Positions 10,770 through 22,334 of a stretch of DNA of 64,000 bases are shown here, in pieces. Under the pieces are notes generated by a model, which saw only the letters and a program-made list of their open reading frames with translations, did not search any database and was not told the DNA's origin. A program made the translations under genes and the position numbers. Origin of the DNA: Omphiscola glabra (lineage: Eukaryota > Mollusca > Gastropoda > Lymnaeidae). How positions within the stretch are numbered: position 1 is the first letter of the stretch; each line of letters begins with the position of its first letter. The stretch spans positions 20,763,284-20,827,283 of the forward strand of contig OZ024808.1 of NCBI GenBank assembly GCA_964017045.1. The letters run 5' to 3'.

Positions 10770-11056
10770 ATTGGGCAGTACGATGACCTCCTGGTGTCTG
10801 TAAAAATGCGCAAACTTGAGTGGTACGAACACGTTACCAGAAAACAAGGGCTCGCCAAAGAAATCATGCAAGGCAAAACTAGAGGAGAAAGAAGAAGGGG
10901 AAGACAGAGAAAAAGATAACATCAAAGAGTGGACGGGATTAAAACTAGGTGATGCTATAATGCGTAGTGCCAAACACCGAGAGGAATGGAGAAGGATATT
11001 TTTCATGTCATCTGTGGCGCCCCAACGGTCCAAAGACTAAGGGACATGATGATGAA
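10770..11056 (+). mobile_element. RTE-like LINE 3' end (RT C-terminus), one frameshift
   Basis: The forward translation starts IGQYDDLLVSVKMRKLEWY, continues EHVTRKQGLAKEIMQGK and TRGERRRGRQRK, then after a one-base frame change near 10912 gives DNIKEWTGLKLGDAIMRSA and REEWRRIF...SSVAPQRSKD with a stop at 11038. This is the familiar C-terminus of endonuclease/RT LINEs (the RKLxWYGHVxR, GLAKxIxQG, RRRGRxxKxW, DNIKEWTGL, REEWR and PQR blocks). It is followed by ATGATGATGA, typical of the 3' tail of RTE-group elements. Only the last ~90 codons remain, so it is 5'-truncated and dead. Confidence 0.88.
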
Positions 11057-13011
11057 ACCTGTGGTCAAACACGTTAGATCTACTTCCGTTTCCATACTAA
11101 CGGTGACCTCGTAAATTCCGTCTCCCAATTTAAAAAATTGAATTTTTCCATAATCCGTATTTTTTTCCAAGAAATTTAAAGTCCTGAGACAAGAAATTTA
11201 GACATTGATCAGAAGTTATCTTGACAGGGAGTAATGGGACGTGACGTTAGAAGATACATTCACTCAACCATGAAGCAGGTGAGATAGCCATCTGGTTCCG
11301 GGTTATTTGGGGAAATAATTTAACCTCCTGAAAGTAAATACTTGTTGAGCGTTTGCCTGAGACAGTCTGAGTGTTCGGCCGACGTAGGCCTGACCGAGGA
11401 AAAATGGCGGGGAAAAGAACGAAAACGATAACTTAACGCCAAGTCTGCCATTCGGATGTGACGATATAGACTAGACGGTTGGCATGCGCGTATACAAGCG
11501 CGCGCGCCCGGGGCGTGATATGTTGATGATATCAACGTAAACCATCCCCAAACTGACATTGGCAGAAATGTGGATGTGGCTGGATTTGACACAAATGGAC
11601 AATGAGCTTGGCCGAGGTGGGCAACAAATGGGGGTATGCGGTTCTGGACTAATGGATTTCGCGAAGTAAATCAGTAGCAGTGGTCTGGGAATGTAGTAGG
11701 GAGATACGTCCTTAATGACATACTTGGGGGAATGCGACGAGGACAATCGCACTATGCAGCATTTCTGGAATTTATTTTTTTAGTCTTATTTAAATATCTG
11801 TGTGTTAGAGCGCATTTTTTGGAGTTTTCTCACTGCCAGTTATGGGGAGTTCACTAATAATTGTTGCGCACTGGACATTACGTTTGATTACGCGCAGTGC
11901 GTTTTCGAGAGATTAATTAGTTAGTGAACGCTCTTCCTGCGCTTTATTTGGTGACGTATTTTTATGCTCATTATGCTGCATTTTCATGCTGATTTTGACG
12001 TCGATTTATTAGTGGGGGCAGTCGTTGAAGGAACTTTGTAGACGAATGTTGTGTTTTATTCTCTGTGATAGCGAAATGCGCTATGCATGAGTTGATGAAA
12101 TGCACAGTGTATGGATATATCTATATATATATATATATATATATCAGTTACATTAATCATGGGAAAGGGATTGTGTTATTGCGACGAATGAATAATGCGT
12201 GAGAGAACCATTTGAATTAAACCAATCAAGTAGACACGGATTTTGACACTCACGGTGACATTTTACAGGGTACGCCATTGCATTTTAGAGATAAATCAGG
12301 CAAATATTGTACTTTTGTAATGGTGACCTAATTATTATTTCACAGAGGGGCGCATTTTGTTCTACATGTCCGATCGCGTCCCTGGTCATAGAGTTCCACC
12401 TCTATGACTCCATATTTTTCCACTTGCTGACTCCATGTATTTCCACCTTATGACTCTTACTCTACAGAGCTCCAGTCTTTAATGTGACCGAAACACAAGC
12501 ACCTCCCTGTGTGATAACTACCTTGCCCATTTTTATCTCCCTTTCTAAGGGAGTTCCTCTATCGGGAGCTCTTATGTTGGTGCGCCGTATCGGGGGGGGG
12601 GGGGGGGCGCAACAAAAACCTGATTATGGTGTTAATGTTTTCTGGTAAAATGACCCCGGGTGGTCTCCCTTGAATAGCCCCAAGCCAACAGGCGACGACC
12701 CACTCCCCCTCCCCACCCACCCTTTATTTTACACACTCTAATATAACGCCTCCATTTCATGATGGCGTGCTTCAGGGCTGGCCGACCCAAGTGAACACTA
12801 GAGGACGCCCTTCTGAAAGATTCAAGCCCTCATGCTTTGATAATAAAGAATGTATGTGTTGTTGCACACAAATGCGCATTGCTCGGCGGCGTAATTGTTA
12901 AACAATTTCTCACCAAACTGTCGACGATCCATGGTTGTTTTCGAAAAAAAAATACAGTCTGGGTTTTTCTTATGATTTTTGTGTGTTAGTTTAGGCCTTT
13001 CTGTGCAATCT
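11057..13011. other. Intergenic, no gene seen
   Basis: Contains a TA microsatellite at about 12118-12144 and a 16-base G-run at about 12592-12607. CAGGGCTGGCCGACCC at 12774 resembles a hAT terminus, but no partner end was found. No coding motif. Confidence 0.5.
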
Positions 13012-13138
13012 TGATTACACTATTCGCGAGTCTCGTCATAACTCGATTACGCCATTCGCGAGTCTCGCCATAACTCGATTACGCCATTCGCGAGTCTCGT
13101 CATAACTCGATTACGCCATTCGCGAGTCTCGCCATAAT
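13012..13138. repeat. 32-bp minisatellite (4 units)
   Basis: Units contain GATTACGCCATTCGCGAGTC; the copies alternate CTCGTCATA and CTCGCCATA at their ends, so the structure is close to a 64-bp dimer repeated twice. Rich in CpG against an AT-rich background. Confidence 0.9.
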
Positions 13139-14945
13139 TTTCCCATGGACATGCCCACAGTTCTATGCATCTCTACTTTTGTAGAACAATCAACTTGTAA
13201 CTCAACAAATCGTTCTCTCTTGACCTAAATTTTTGCCCCCTATCTCTGCTCGCTACAGGCTCTGTCTTTGAGCAATCTTATTAATGAGCTTGTAAGCTGA
13301 GGTCTTATATATTGTCAGCTTTATTACAATATTTGTTTTTTTTTTCAAAACCAAAATTTATAAATACAACTAAGATCCCAGAAAAAAATAAAAAATAAAA
13401 TTTGGTCAAGAAATTTCTAATCGATTAGGTTAACTTACATAATAAAATACACGAGTAAGCACTTTTAAACCATACATTTTAAAGGATTGTCTATGGATGA
13501 CAAAATTGCATAAACATATTCTAATTCCTGGTGAATTTCATATTTCCAGCTTATTTTCGAAAATATTAATTTACGCTGGCAATTCCGTTTTGTTGGCCAT
13601 TCTATTCAAAATAAATTGAAGTTATTGACGCTCAGAGCCCAACATATTGTAAATAGTGATATAAAACATGCCGTTTAAGAATTGGTCCTCCTAATACTGG
13701 ACCATTCAGTTGTAATTCATTTTCGAACGCGATCCGTTTCTGCAACATATTTTGCTTTTCCCGGTGGCCCTTTCCTGAAAGAGTTTTGACGTACTGTTCC
13801 TTAGAAGACAAAAAAAGGTTAATTGCCCGTATGTCATATCCCTGTATGACTGTTGGGCCAATCTCTGAGAGTTTGACATCATAACAAAGTAGAGCCATGA
13901 CACTGATAGACGGGAACTCACCTCTTTCAAAATATGAACGTAGCACAATGCTTCTCAAACAATTTTGGTAACGGTCTCGATGTGGTAGAAGGTGTCCAAC
14001 ATTCACGTAGCCAGAACTACCAAATCACTTGACATCTGTAGGAATTAGAAGATTTACGGTGAATTGAAGCAAAGGGGCCAACTGAAACATGCAATCCCAT
14101 TGGCCATCCTGGGCCAAAAAAAAAAAGCACACTGAGTCCGGAAACAAAAGTGAAACCTTTGTGATAATGATGAAAATCACTGGTTAAATATTCATTTGTT
14201 TTACACATCCAACAAATTCTAGTCCTAACATACAAAAAAAAAAAATTAAAAAAAATGAACGGTCCCAAAAAAAATACGCTAAGTTGAATAATAATTGTAT
14301 ACATTTTGAAAAAAAAAGGAAACAAATTACCAGAGTAGATAATTTACCATTAGTTTCCATCCTTCATAAAAAAATAGTTCTAATTTATTTTTCGGGCGAA
14401 GCGTCTAAATTAGATTTTGAATTTACATCAAACTTGTGTTTTTTTTAAAACAGTTTATTAACAACTGAGTCCCATGGTGTTAAAAGGGTGACTGTGGGGA
14501 GACCCGGGTGGGGAGAGAGAAACTGCAATTAGGTTTTGTAAAAGGAAATATATAAAACAAGGATATGGGGGGGGGGATAATAAAAGAAAAAACGAAAAAG
14601 GGGAGGCAGCAAAATAACGAATGTGTCGGCAAGAAGCCTTCTCCAGTGAAGATGAACCAAGCAATTGTAATTTGCAAGCAGGTAAGAGATTGCTCATTAT
14701 GACTCCGATAGATGTTGTAATTATAGCTTTGTACATGGCTGCCGGTACTCTGTGTTTGATCTGCGTTTTATTGCAGTCGTACAGAATCCGGGAACAAAGT
14801 TACTGCTTGCACTCCAACCATCCCTCACTCCATATCCTTATCACATTTGGACTCTGTATTCATGACAGCTTATGGGCTATCATGGTCGATTGTCGGGGCT
14901 CTAAAACTCGTGAAAAGTCATGGGCATCCGTGACAACACAAGGGC
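13139..14945. other. Intergenic, no gene seen
   Basis: AT-rich with A- and T-runs. Open frames such as 13632-14006 (minus) have no recognisable domain, and the alternative frame on the same strand is also open over part of it. They are left unassigned. Confidence 0.45.
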
Positions 14946-15210
14946 AATCATGGTCAATCATGTGGTCATAGCAACACACTAGCAATCATGGTCAATCTTG
15001 TGTCGTGGAAGTACACTTGCATTCATGGTCAATCATATATGGTCATAGCATCAAACTACCAATCATGGTCATTAATGTGGTCATAACATCACACTAGCAA
15101 TCTTGGCCACTCATGTGGTCATGGCAACACACTGGCAATCATGGTCAATCATGTGGTCATGGCAGTACACTGGCAGCCATGGTCACTCATGTGGTCATGG
15201 TAGCTCTTGA
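14946..15210. repeat. 38-bp minisatellite (~7 units)
   Basis: Units contain AATCATGGTCAATCATGTGG followed by TCATAGCAACACACTAGC, recurring every ~38 bp with moderate divergence. Confidence 0.9.
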
Positions 15211-15266
15211 TTATTCTACATATTTCACTATCTCAACCCAGCACCATTAAGTACATATTTCTCTAA

Positions 15267-15500
15267 GTGGCAACACCTCCCATTAAAAGCACGGAGAACC
15301 GAGAAAACACTAAGGGGAGAGAGCTAACAATCAGAATACACAGAGGGGAGATAAACCATGGAAATCTCCCCCGCATTTCTATTCCAGGGGAGAGACAAGC
15401 GGATAACATTGTGACCTTTGACACCTCGCTCGCTTTGATGTACGGTAAGTACCGGGAGGGTGCCAGAGTTATCTTACCGGAAACCGACCAAATGCCATAG
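15267..15500 (+). other. Unassigned open frame, possible exon (weak)
   Basis: A 77-codon frame of mixed, non-repetitive composition (start MATPPIKSTENRENTKGREL). It contains TACGGTAAGTACC at about 15440, which resembles a splice donor. I recognise no family. The complementary strand is open over almost the same interval (15263-15514), which weakens a coding reading. Listed only because composition and donor are suggestive. Confidence 0.12.
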
Positions 15501-16571
15501 GAGATGGTTCCCATGCCGAACGACGGAATATGGTTTAAGATGATTAATTTTTTAAAAAATATTTATTTTGAAACCCTCAACGTTTAAATTTATTATATAG
15601 TTTGAGAAAACACATCTGTCGGTATCTAAGATAAAGAAAAATTAATCACGTTAAATAGACTTTTCCGCCACTTGGAATACAAATCACAGGCGAAGAGAAA
15701 AATATTTAACCATGGTTGAGTCACTTGTCTGACTGAGATATGTCTCATTGACTGCCTGTGATGCAGTTATAATCGTTCATGTGTTCCTACACAAGATCAG
15801 ACTAGCATTATGTCAACCTTTTTTTGTGTATTGCCTTACTGTAATCCACAGTTTAAAATGGTCTTTCTTGCCCGCGTTCAAAACTAAATAAAATTTATAG
15901 TCTGTTTTATCTGGATAACTCTGGAAAGGAAACCATGGTGTAAGGTCTCTCTAGAAAGATTAGTAAAACAGACTATAAAAAGGACGATAGTTATTTTTGT
16001 GAGTATGATATGATTTGATCACGAGATATTTTGAGCGTGTGTTATTTTTGCTGCGAGACAAGAGATTTGTTTACTGAGTGTGTGTGTAGATTTCCTTTCA
16101 TCATTGTACCTTTTTACAGCATTGTGCATTCTTCAACATTGTACCGGCACAAGCAAATAATTATTCTGTAAGTCGATAGCTTTAATTTACTACTTTTTGA
16201 TTTTTTAATGTATCATCAACGTATTAAAATGTATTAATTGTAATTAGCCCTGGTTTGAGTATCGTATTCTTTGTTATAGTATTCAACCTATGGTATCGTC
16301 TTTTATTATGTACTGTCTTAGGACGAGCCATAAACATAAATAAGAGATTAAATTCTCCATACGGATAACATTACGTAACTTTGATAGAGAGATTGGTATG
16401 TCTGATTTAGTCCATACCGAAATATCGAACGTGAACATCCTTTTAACAATCAAGAGATGGGTGGTAGGGAGTGACACAGCACATTTACTTGGTGACTTTA
16501 ATAAAAGAGCAAAAGTCTGTGCCTATGGGGCAATGCTCGGTGCCCATTTGCGTCACTAAGCTCTGCTGTTT
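15501..16571. other. Intergenic, no gene seen
   Basis: AT-rich, without tandem structure or coding motifs. Confidence 0.5.
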
Positions 16572-16890
16572 GCGGGCTATGGACTAACTAACTTACTTAA
16601 GAAAATCAGCAAACTATCGAGTCCAGGCTCACAAAGTTTTCCACAGCACACCTCCGCCGCCCCTAACCGGCATTCAACCACTCCCCCAGTGGTCTCTATT
16701 CCAGTCAGGCCGCGAAGCGGCATGCCGGGGGCTCCCCTCCCCTGAGACAGCCTCACCCACCCTTCCACTCGATTGACTATGCGAGTGAGGCCGCATCAGA
16801 GAAAGGACGCCTGGCAAGCCGGGGTGATGCTTACACAGCAACCGGGCCGGACTTCCTTGGGCTGGGGTGGATACGCGGGCTATGGACTAA
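16572..16890 (-). mobile_element. Short retroposon insertion with 16-bp TSD
   Basis: A GC-rich ~287-bp insert (16588-16874) sits between perfect 16-bp direct repeats, GCGGGCTATGGACTAA at 16572-16587 and 16875-16890. Long perfect direct repeats of this size are the signature of LINE-driven target-primed integration. On the minus strand the insert ends in short simple repeats (AAGTAAGTTAGTTAG), as some LINE and SINE tails do. No RT motif or clear pol III promoter is visible, so it could be a SINE or a 5'-truncated LINE UTR. Confidence 0.72.
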
Positions 16891-17310
16891 AACTGCCGGT
16901 CATTTGAAGCATTAGGTCACGTCTGTTATTGATCACGATTATGGATTGGCATCTCCAGTACATTATTTTAAAATGGCATGATGCTATTATTTAAACAGAC
17001 ATGACACCATTACTGAAATTGTTTAAATAATTAATTTCTAATCATTAAAAGATAATGTAACCCCACTTAATCACCAATAATTTTTTTTTTAACACGCCTA
17101 AATATAAAACTGCGATTGTCACAAATAGTATTATTTTGCTAATGTTATGATGGTCGATTCAGGTCATGTGACCTAAACGTCTGTATGATGATCGAAAAAT
17201 GCATCTTGTTTCAGATCATGTGATAGACGAAAGCCCTGTGGCCAAGCTTAGCGTTAAGGATATCAAATATCTGGGAGCTTGCATATTTCTAGAACTTATA
17301 GAGACAAATT
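16891..17310. other. Intergenic, no gene seen
   Basis: AT-rich spacer between the retroposon and the 41-bp array. Confidence 0.5.
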
Positions 17311-17641
17311 GGAAGCTCCAGCCGCTGATACTCCGTTACTCAACTGAGCCAAATAGCTCCAGCCGCCCAGACTCAGTTACTCAACTGAACCAAATAGCTC
17401 CAGCCGCCCAGACTCAATTACTCAACTGAACCAAATAGCTCCAGCCGCCCAGACTCAGTTACTCAACTGAACCAAATAGCTCCAGCCGCCCAGACTCAGT
17501 TACTCAACTGAACCAAATAGCTCCAGCCGCCCAGACTCAGTTACTCAACTGAACCAAATAGCTCCAGCCGCCCAGACTCAGTTACCCAACTGAACCAAAT
17601 AGCTCCAGCCGCCCAGACTCAGTTACTCAACTGAATCAAAT
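17311..17641. repeat. 41-bp minisatellite (~8 units)
   Basis: Units contain CAGACTCAGTTACTCAACTG then AACCAAATAGCTCCAGCCG, period 41 bp. Middle units are nearly identical, while the first and last are diverged, which is the usual sign of homogenisation from the centre. Confidence 0.95.
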
Positions 17642-17770
17642 GCTCAAAATCAAAAGCTGTGAAAAAATGCCCATCTTATTGCTGAAATTCGAAAACCCAA
17701 AATGAAAACACGTGCATTTTTTTTATCTTTCTCTTTCTTCCTCCTTCTTCATATTACTATTTTACTATGC

Positions 17771-17985
17771 TCCTTCTTCCACTTCCTCCATATGACTAAT
17801 ATCTTCATTCCACTTTCTTTATGTGATTTCTCTTACTTCCACTTCCTCCATATGACTAATATCTTCATTCCACTTTCTTTATGTGATTTCTCTTACTTCC
17901 ACTTCCTCCATATGACTAATATCTTCATTCCACTTTCTTTATGTGATTTCTCTTACTTCCACTTCCTCCATACGACTATTCTTTT
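17771..17985. repeat. 60-bp minisatellite (~3.6 units)
   Basis: Pyrimidine-rich units beginning CTTCCACTTCCTCCATATGA recur exactly every 60 bp (20 codons) and are almost identical. They make a 116-codon hydrophobic frame at 17702-18052 that has no independent support. Confidence 0.94.
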
Positions 17986-19063
17986 ACTTCCGGGCACCAA
18001 ATTATTTTCAGAAAAATATATGTATACCTCGCGTGAGCCAGAGAATATTTAAATAACTTCGAGTCCAATTTGAAAGTATAATCGAGACCTCTGGACACGG
18101 TGGCCAGTTAACTTACATCTGTTAGGGGAGAGCACTACACGGAAAAACGCAGGAGTGACCTCCCGTAATGATAAATTCAAACCGTCTGGGATAAGTTAGT
18201 TCCCTTTTTTTACAATTCGTGCTATATACTCCGGGGAACCAATTTCTACACACGTTTAACGGTAGTTCTCTCCACCTCCGTTTCCACTGGGAGATTGTTC
18301 TTACATTCTGGCCCAGCTTATTGAGGTTAACGCGAGGATGGATGTGCTCAGAGTTTTACAGCACTCAGAGTCTGAGTCAGACTCATACACGTGTGAGTTA
18401 CTTGACTAACAAATAGTGCCCAGGCACACGAGCAAAGATATTTAAAGTATGAATGTGCACTTGCACCACATGTACGGCACCATCCCAGAGATTTATATCT
18501 TTGTGACTACCTTCTGTGTAAGGTCTCACCTCCCATTTATGTTGATCTCACCTCCGATCTATATTGGTCTCACCTCCCATGTATATTGAAGGTCAATTAA
18601 TTCATACTAAACAGATTTAAAGAATCAGAAAGGCATCTCGTTGTTAAATTGTTCAGTAATTAGAGTGAACATTTTTAAGCGTTTAAATTAATCACAAAAA
18701 GACATTTGGTGGACAGGAAGGCTTCGCATTACGTTTATTACGCTGCCATATTCACATAAGTATGTCTAGCGAAAACCATTGTTTGGTAACATATAAACGG
18801 AAATGAGAAAGCGGAAATCACTCGTGCACTGATCAAAATAAATTATTGAACATTTATACAAGCAATCCTTCCTCTAAACACAATTTTGACAACAGGAGCG
18901 TAGGAAAAGTGGTTGGGACGAGCGGTCAGCCTCCGGCGGCATTTTTTTTATAGTTTAGGGGTGGGTGAGTTGTTTGGACCAATGCTTAATAAACTTTTAA
19001 TGAATTAGGTTTCATCTGTAATATGTTTTTTTATGCTTTCTTGAGTGAAGGCGAGGCAAATTC
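17986..19063. repeat. Intergenic spacer with a short 22-bp triplet repeat
   Basis: Mostly featureless AT-rich sequence. At 18525-18590 three 22-bp units start CTCACCTCCCATTTATGTTG with a few changes each. No gene seen. Confidence 0.6.
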
Positions 19064-19776
19064 AAGCACAACCCGGGGGTCACGAACTATAGCTTCTTCT
19101 CTGAAAAGCACAACCCGGGGGTCACTAACTCTAGCTTCTTCGCTGACAACCACAACCCAGGGGTCACTAACTCTAGCTTCTCCGCTGACAAGCACAACGC
19201 GGGGTTCACTAACTCTAGCTTCTCCACTGACAATCACAACGCAGAGGTCACGAACTCTAGCTTCTCCGCTGACAAGCACAACCCGGGGGTAACTAACTCT
19301 AGCTTCTCCGCTGACAAGCACAACTCGGGGGTCACTAACTCTAGCTTCTTCGCTGACAACCACAACCCAGGGGTCACTAACTCTAGCTTCTCCGCTGACA
19401 AGCACAACGCGGGGTTCACTAACTCTAGCTTCTCCGCTGACAAGCACAACTCGGGGGTCACTAACTCTAGCTTCTCCGCTGACAAGCACAACCCGTGGGT
19501 CACTAGCTCTAGCTTCTCCACTGACAAGCATAACCCGGGGGTCACTAACTCTATCTTCTCCACTGACAAGCACAACCCAGGGGTCACTAACACTAGCTTC
19601 TCCGCTGACAAGCAAAACCCGGGGGTCACAAACTCTAGCTTCTCCACTGACAAGCATAACCCGGGGGTCACTAACTCTATCTTCTCCACTGACAAGCACA
19701 ACCCAGGGGTCACTAACACTAGCTTCTCCGCTGACAAGCAAAACCCGGGGGTCACAAACTCTAGCCTCTCCGCTGC
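19064..19776. repeat. 42-bp minisatellite (~17 units) with higher-order blocks
   Basis: Units contain ACCCGGGGGTCACTAACTC and TAGCTTCTCCGCTGACAAGC. Marker variants recur at fixed multiples: TTCGCTGACAACCAC at 19141 and 19351 (210 bp, 5 units), and GCATAACCCGGGGG at 19528 and 19654 (126 bp, 3 units). As 42 bp is 14 codons, frames on both strands are open, including 236- and 181-codon minus-strand frames that are not genes. Confidence 0.95.
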
Positions 19777-19779
19777 CAA

Positions 19780-20424
19780 AAAAAAAAACCCTACTAAGTC
19801 ATAAAAGCTAGTTCTCTTGAAAAAACATTAACTGAAGGTATACACAACGTCATGTCATTGTTTGTCTGCCAAACTTAACTAACGTCTGCTTCTTCGCACA
19901 CTATCTCATTCTGTCGGCACCGCCTGCGACATAATCTCTTATTCAAATTAAAACTAGATAGCCTCCGAGACAATTCTTAGAATAGTCCCTCCAAAAAAAC
20001 TAAATATCACCACCATCGTTAATATTGGACATTTATTTACAAACATCTTTATTAAATACATGATAAAACTTAATTACGACTTTTGATTGACGTTTATATC
20101 ACTGCGTGCGAGCGCGCTTCCGGTAACCGAATCTGGTGTGCGGTATCTTAAACTCGAGCTTAGACAGGTACCAGATAAATATGACATATTTTAAGGCTTC
20201 TAAAATTAATCTTAATGCAAATCTTAAGGATTTTTTTTCACCAATCTTTTTGCTTGCTCTTCTTTTCATTTACATTTTGAGGCCCTGTGATCAATGTATT
20301 GATTTGTCTGGCTCCTATTTATGTAGACTGGGGGTTCATGATGTTTTTGTTCATGGTTTTTAAGAGGATATGCTTCACTGGTTGCAAGGGCTACTCAGCG
20401 ATGATATCAGGAACTGGGGGGTTG
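19780..20424. other. Intergenic, no gene seen
   Basis: AT-rich. Part of 20290-20424 may be LINE 3' sequence belonging to the next entry. Confidence 0.45.
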
Positions 20425-20540
20425 GAATGCAGGAGGCAAACAGACGCGAATGTGTCACGTTTTGTCGCCTCAACTGCTTCTTTTGGAAGCTTGTTCCAGT
20501 GCCTGATTATATTTGGGTGCACCCTGGATCTGTCTATTGT
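20425..20540 (-). mobile_element. LINE 3'-end scrap (RT tail)
   Basis: The minus-strand translation reads DRSRVHPNIIRHWNKLPK then EAVEATKRDTFAS. This matches the closing motif of many non-LTR retrotransposon ORF2 proteins (RVxxxWNxLPxxVVxAxxxxxFK). A poly-T/A run interrupts the frame just upstream. Too short to assign a clade. Confidence 0.55.
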
Positions 20541-21852
20541 ACTTTTTTTTTTTGGGTTGGTCTATTTACAAAGGACCAGAGCTGGGAATATTTAAAATAG
20601 GTAAGTCAAAATTTGAACTTATAACCGGAGAATCGAAGAAATTGTTTGGTTTAATGTTCCATTTTTAAATCGTATGTATTTTAAATGTTAACGAATTGTA
20701 TATAAGAAAAAATGTGCTCTTTTTTTATTCATCATGGATTATAGAATATTTCAAGACTAAAGGCTGATACTCGTTTGTGGTGTCATATAGATGAAAGGTG
20801 CAAAGAAATATGAGACTGTGCAGAGACGAGGTGGTTTTTTTTTAGACAAACTCCCTCGGGCAGACAACGTCCTTCACCTTTAACAACGTGGATCGCGGCA
20901 AGTGGGAGATAATTCCCGACAATCTCCTAGCTGCACCTCTGCCCCTGGGTCCGCGGCTCCCACAAGATGACGTGATAAAGAAGGTTATCACCCTTCCCCC
21001 CCCCCCCCCTTGAAATCTGAAAAAGCATCTCAGCCACCTGTCTGGCAGACGGGGGGGGGGGAAGTCGGACGAGAAGATGACAATATCTTCTTTTTTCGTC
21101 CAAACAAGGAATTCCTAAACTGTACAAAGGACAAGACAAATGGGCCAGTTTTTGGCACTCGTTTCGACCATATCTTATGTTTACGAGATCTGTTGAGCTG
21201 TCCAGACAGAAATCACACATGGCTCAGACAGCCCGGGTTCCCGGCCACGTGATTTCAGACATTCAGGACCCCATCGCGTGCCCGAAGTCAAGGAAAGTGC
21301 GAAAATGGAAACATCTCCGTCTTTCATGCGCGTCTCATTTACGAGCCGTGCCCGCGCGGGGATTCCCGATACGGTCACCCAATAATTGTTTGATCTAGTC
21401 CCACGGACACTTTTTTTTTTTTTGAAAAGCTAATCTCATTTGGATTTACAATCTGTTAATCTCAAATCATAGCAGGGAGCTCTGGCGCTGCAAGAGTTTC
21501 AACACCAGGAGTGGTCGTGGGGCGCTGTGCTTTATGCACAAGGAGATGAAGACGCCGAGGATATAAATAGAAGATCATCAAATGAGGGGAGGTATGAAGA
21601 TAGCCTTGTCTAGGGTGTGGGCCACCGAGAATTGTTTCATGGCGCTGAAAAGGTGGTAAATTAGCGACCGTTTTTTTTGGGGGCATAATTATGCGTTAAC
21701 AAAGATTAAACAATTATGAAGTATTAGGTTTTTTTAAAGACACTTCGGCTTACCATAATAATTTAGATTAAGTTTATGTATCAATTATGAAGTAGACAGA
21801 ATGGTGTAGGTTAGGTTTGTTTGTTTTTGTTGTTTTTTTCAATCGTCTGTCC
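20541..21852. other. Intergenic, no gene seen
   Basis: Contains a C-run near 20998-21010 and a G-run near 21051-21061. Overlapping open frames at 20927-21398 occur on both strands with no family match. Confidence 0.45.
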
Positions 21853-21860
21853 CTTGGTAG

Positions 21861-22028
21861 CATCAACGTAATGCCGGGTTATTTCAGGGTGGGGCAAAAG
21901 CAACATTTGCCCTTCCTTTTTTAGTTGTTTATTTATAGCGGCGCCACAGTACATGTATATTTTAAAACCTGCATTTTCAGAAGAGATGGGGCAAATGCCC
22001 CCCTGCCCTAACCAAAATGACGTCCCTG
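21861..22028. mobile_element. hAT-type MITE (degenerate)
   Basis: The right end on the minus strand reads CAGGGACGTCATTTTGG and then a GGGCAGGGGGGCATTTGCCC block. The left end is CATCAACGTAATGCCGGG, a diverged inverted match. The flanking 8-mers CTTGGTAG (21853-21860) and TCTGGTAG (22029-22036) agree at 6 of 8 bases. The interior has GGGGCAAA/TTTGCCCC blocks seen in common animal hAT MITEs. Confidence 0.62.
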
Positions 22029-22192
22029 TCTGGTAGCAAGCCCATTGTAATGTTTGCAGTATCAATAATAGTTACAATCAGGTTTAGGGATGGACTACGT
22101 AGTTCTTTTTAACAATGGCTGGCCAGAGTGACGTTGCGAGTTCAATGTGTGTCTAATATTTAACCTATTGATAATGCTGGAAAACTAACATA

Positions 22193-22334
22193 GGTGTTTA
22201 CACTGGTATTTACACTGTTATTTACACTGCTATTTACACTGCTATTTACACTGGTATTTACACTGGTATTTACACTGATATCTACACTTGTACATACACT
22301 GGTGTTTACATTAGTGTCTACAAGAGTGTCTACA
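22193..22334. repeat. 12-bp minisatellite (~12 units)
   Basis: Units of TTTACACTGGTA with changes at the last bases. On the minus strand they translate as a VNTS tetrapeptide repeat. No coding significance. Confidence 0.92.

Noticed and set aside
12774..12830. CAGGGCTGGCCGACCC as a hAT terminus
   Set aside because: No inverted partner or target-site duplication found within a few hundred bases.
19031..19779. 236- and 181-codon minus-strand frames
   Set aside because: Both are phases of the 42-bp minisatellite, whose unit length is a multiple of three.
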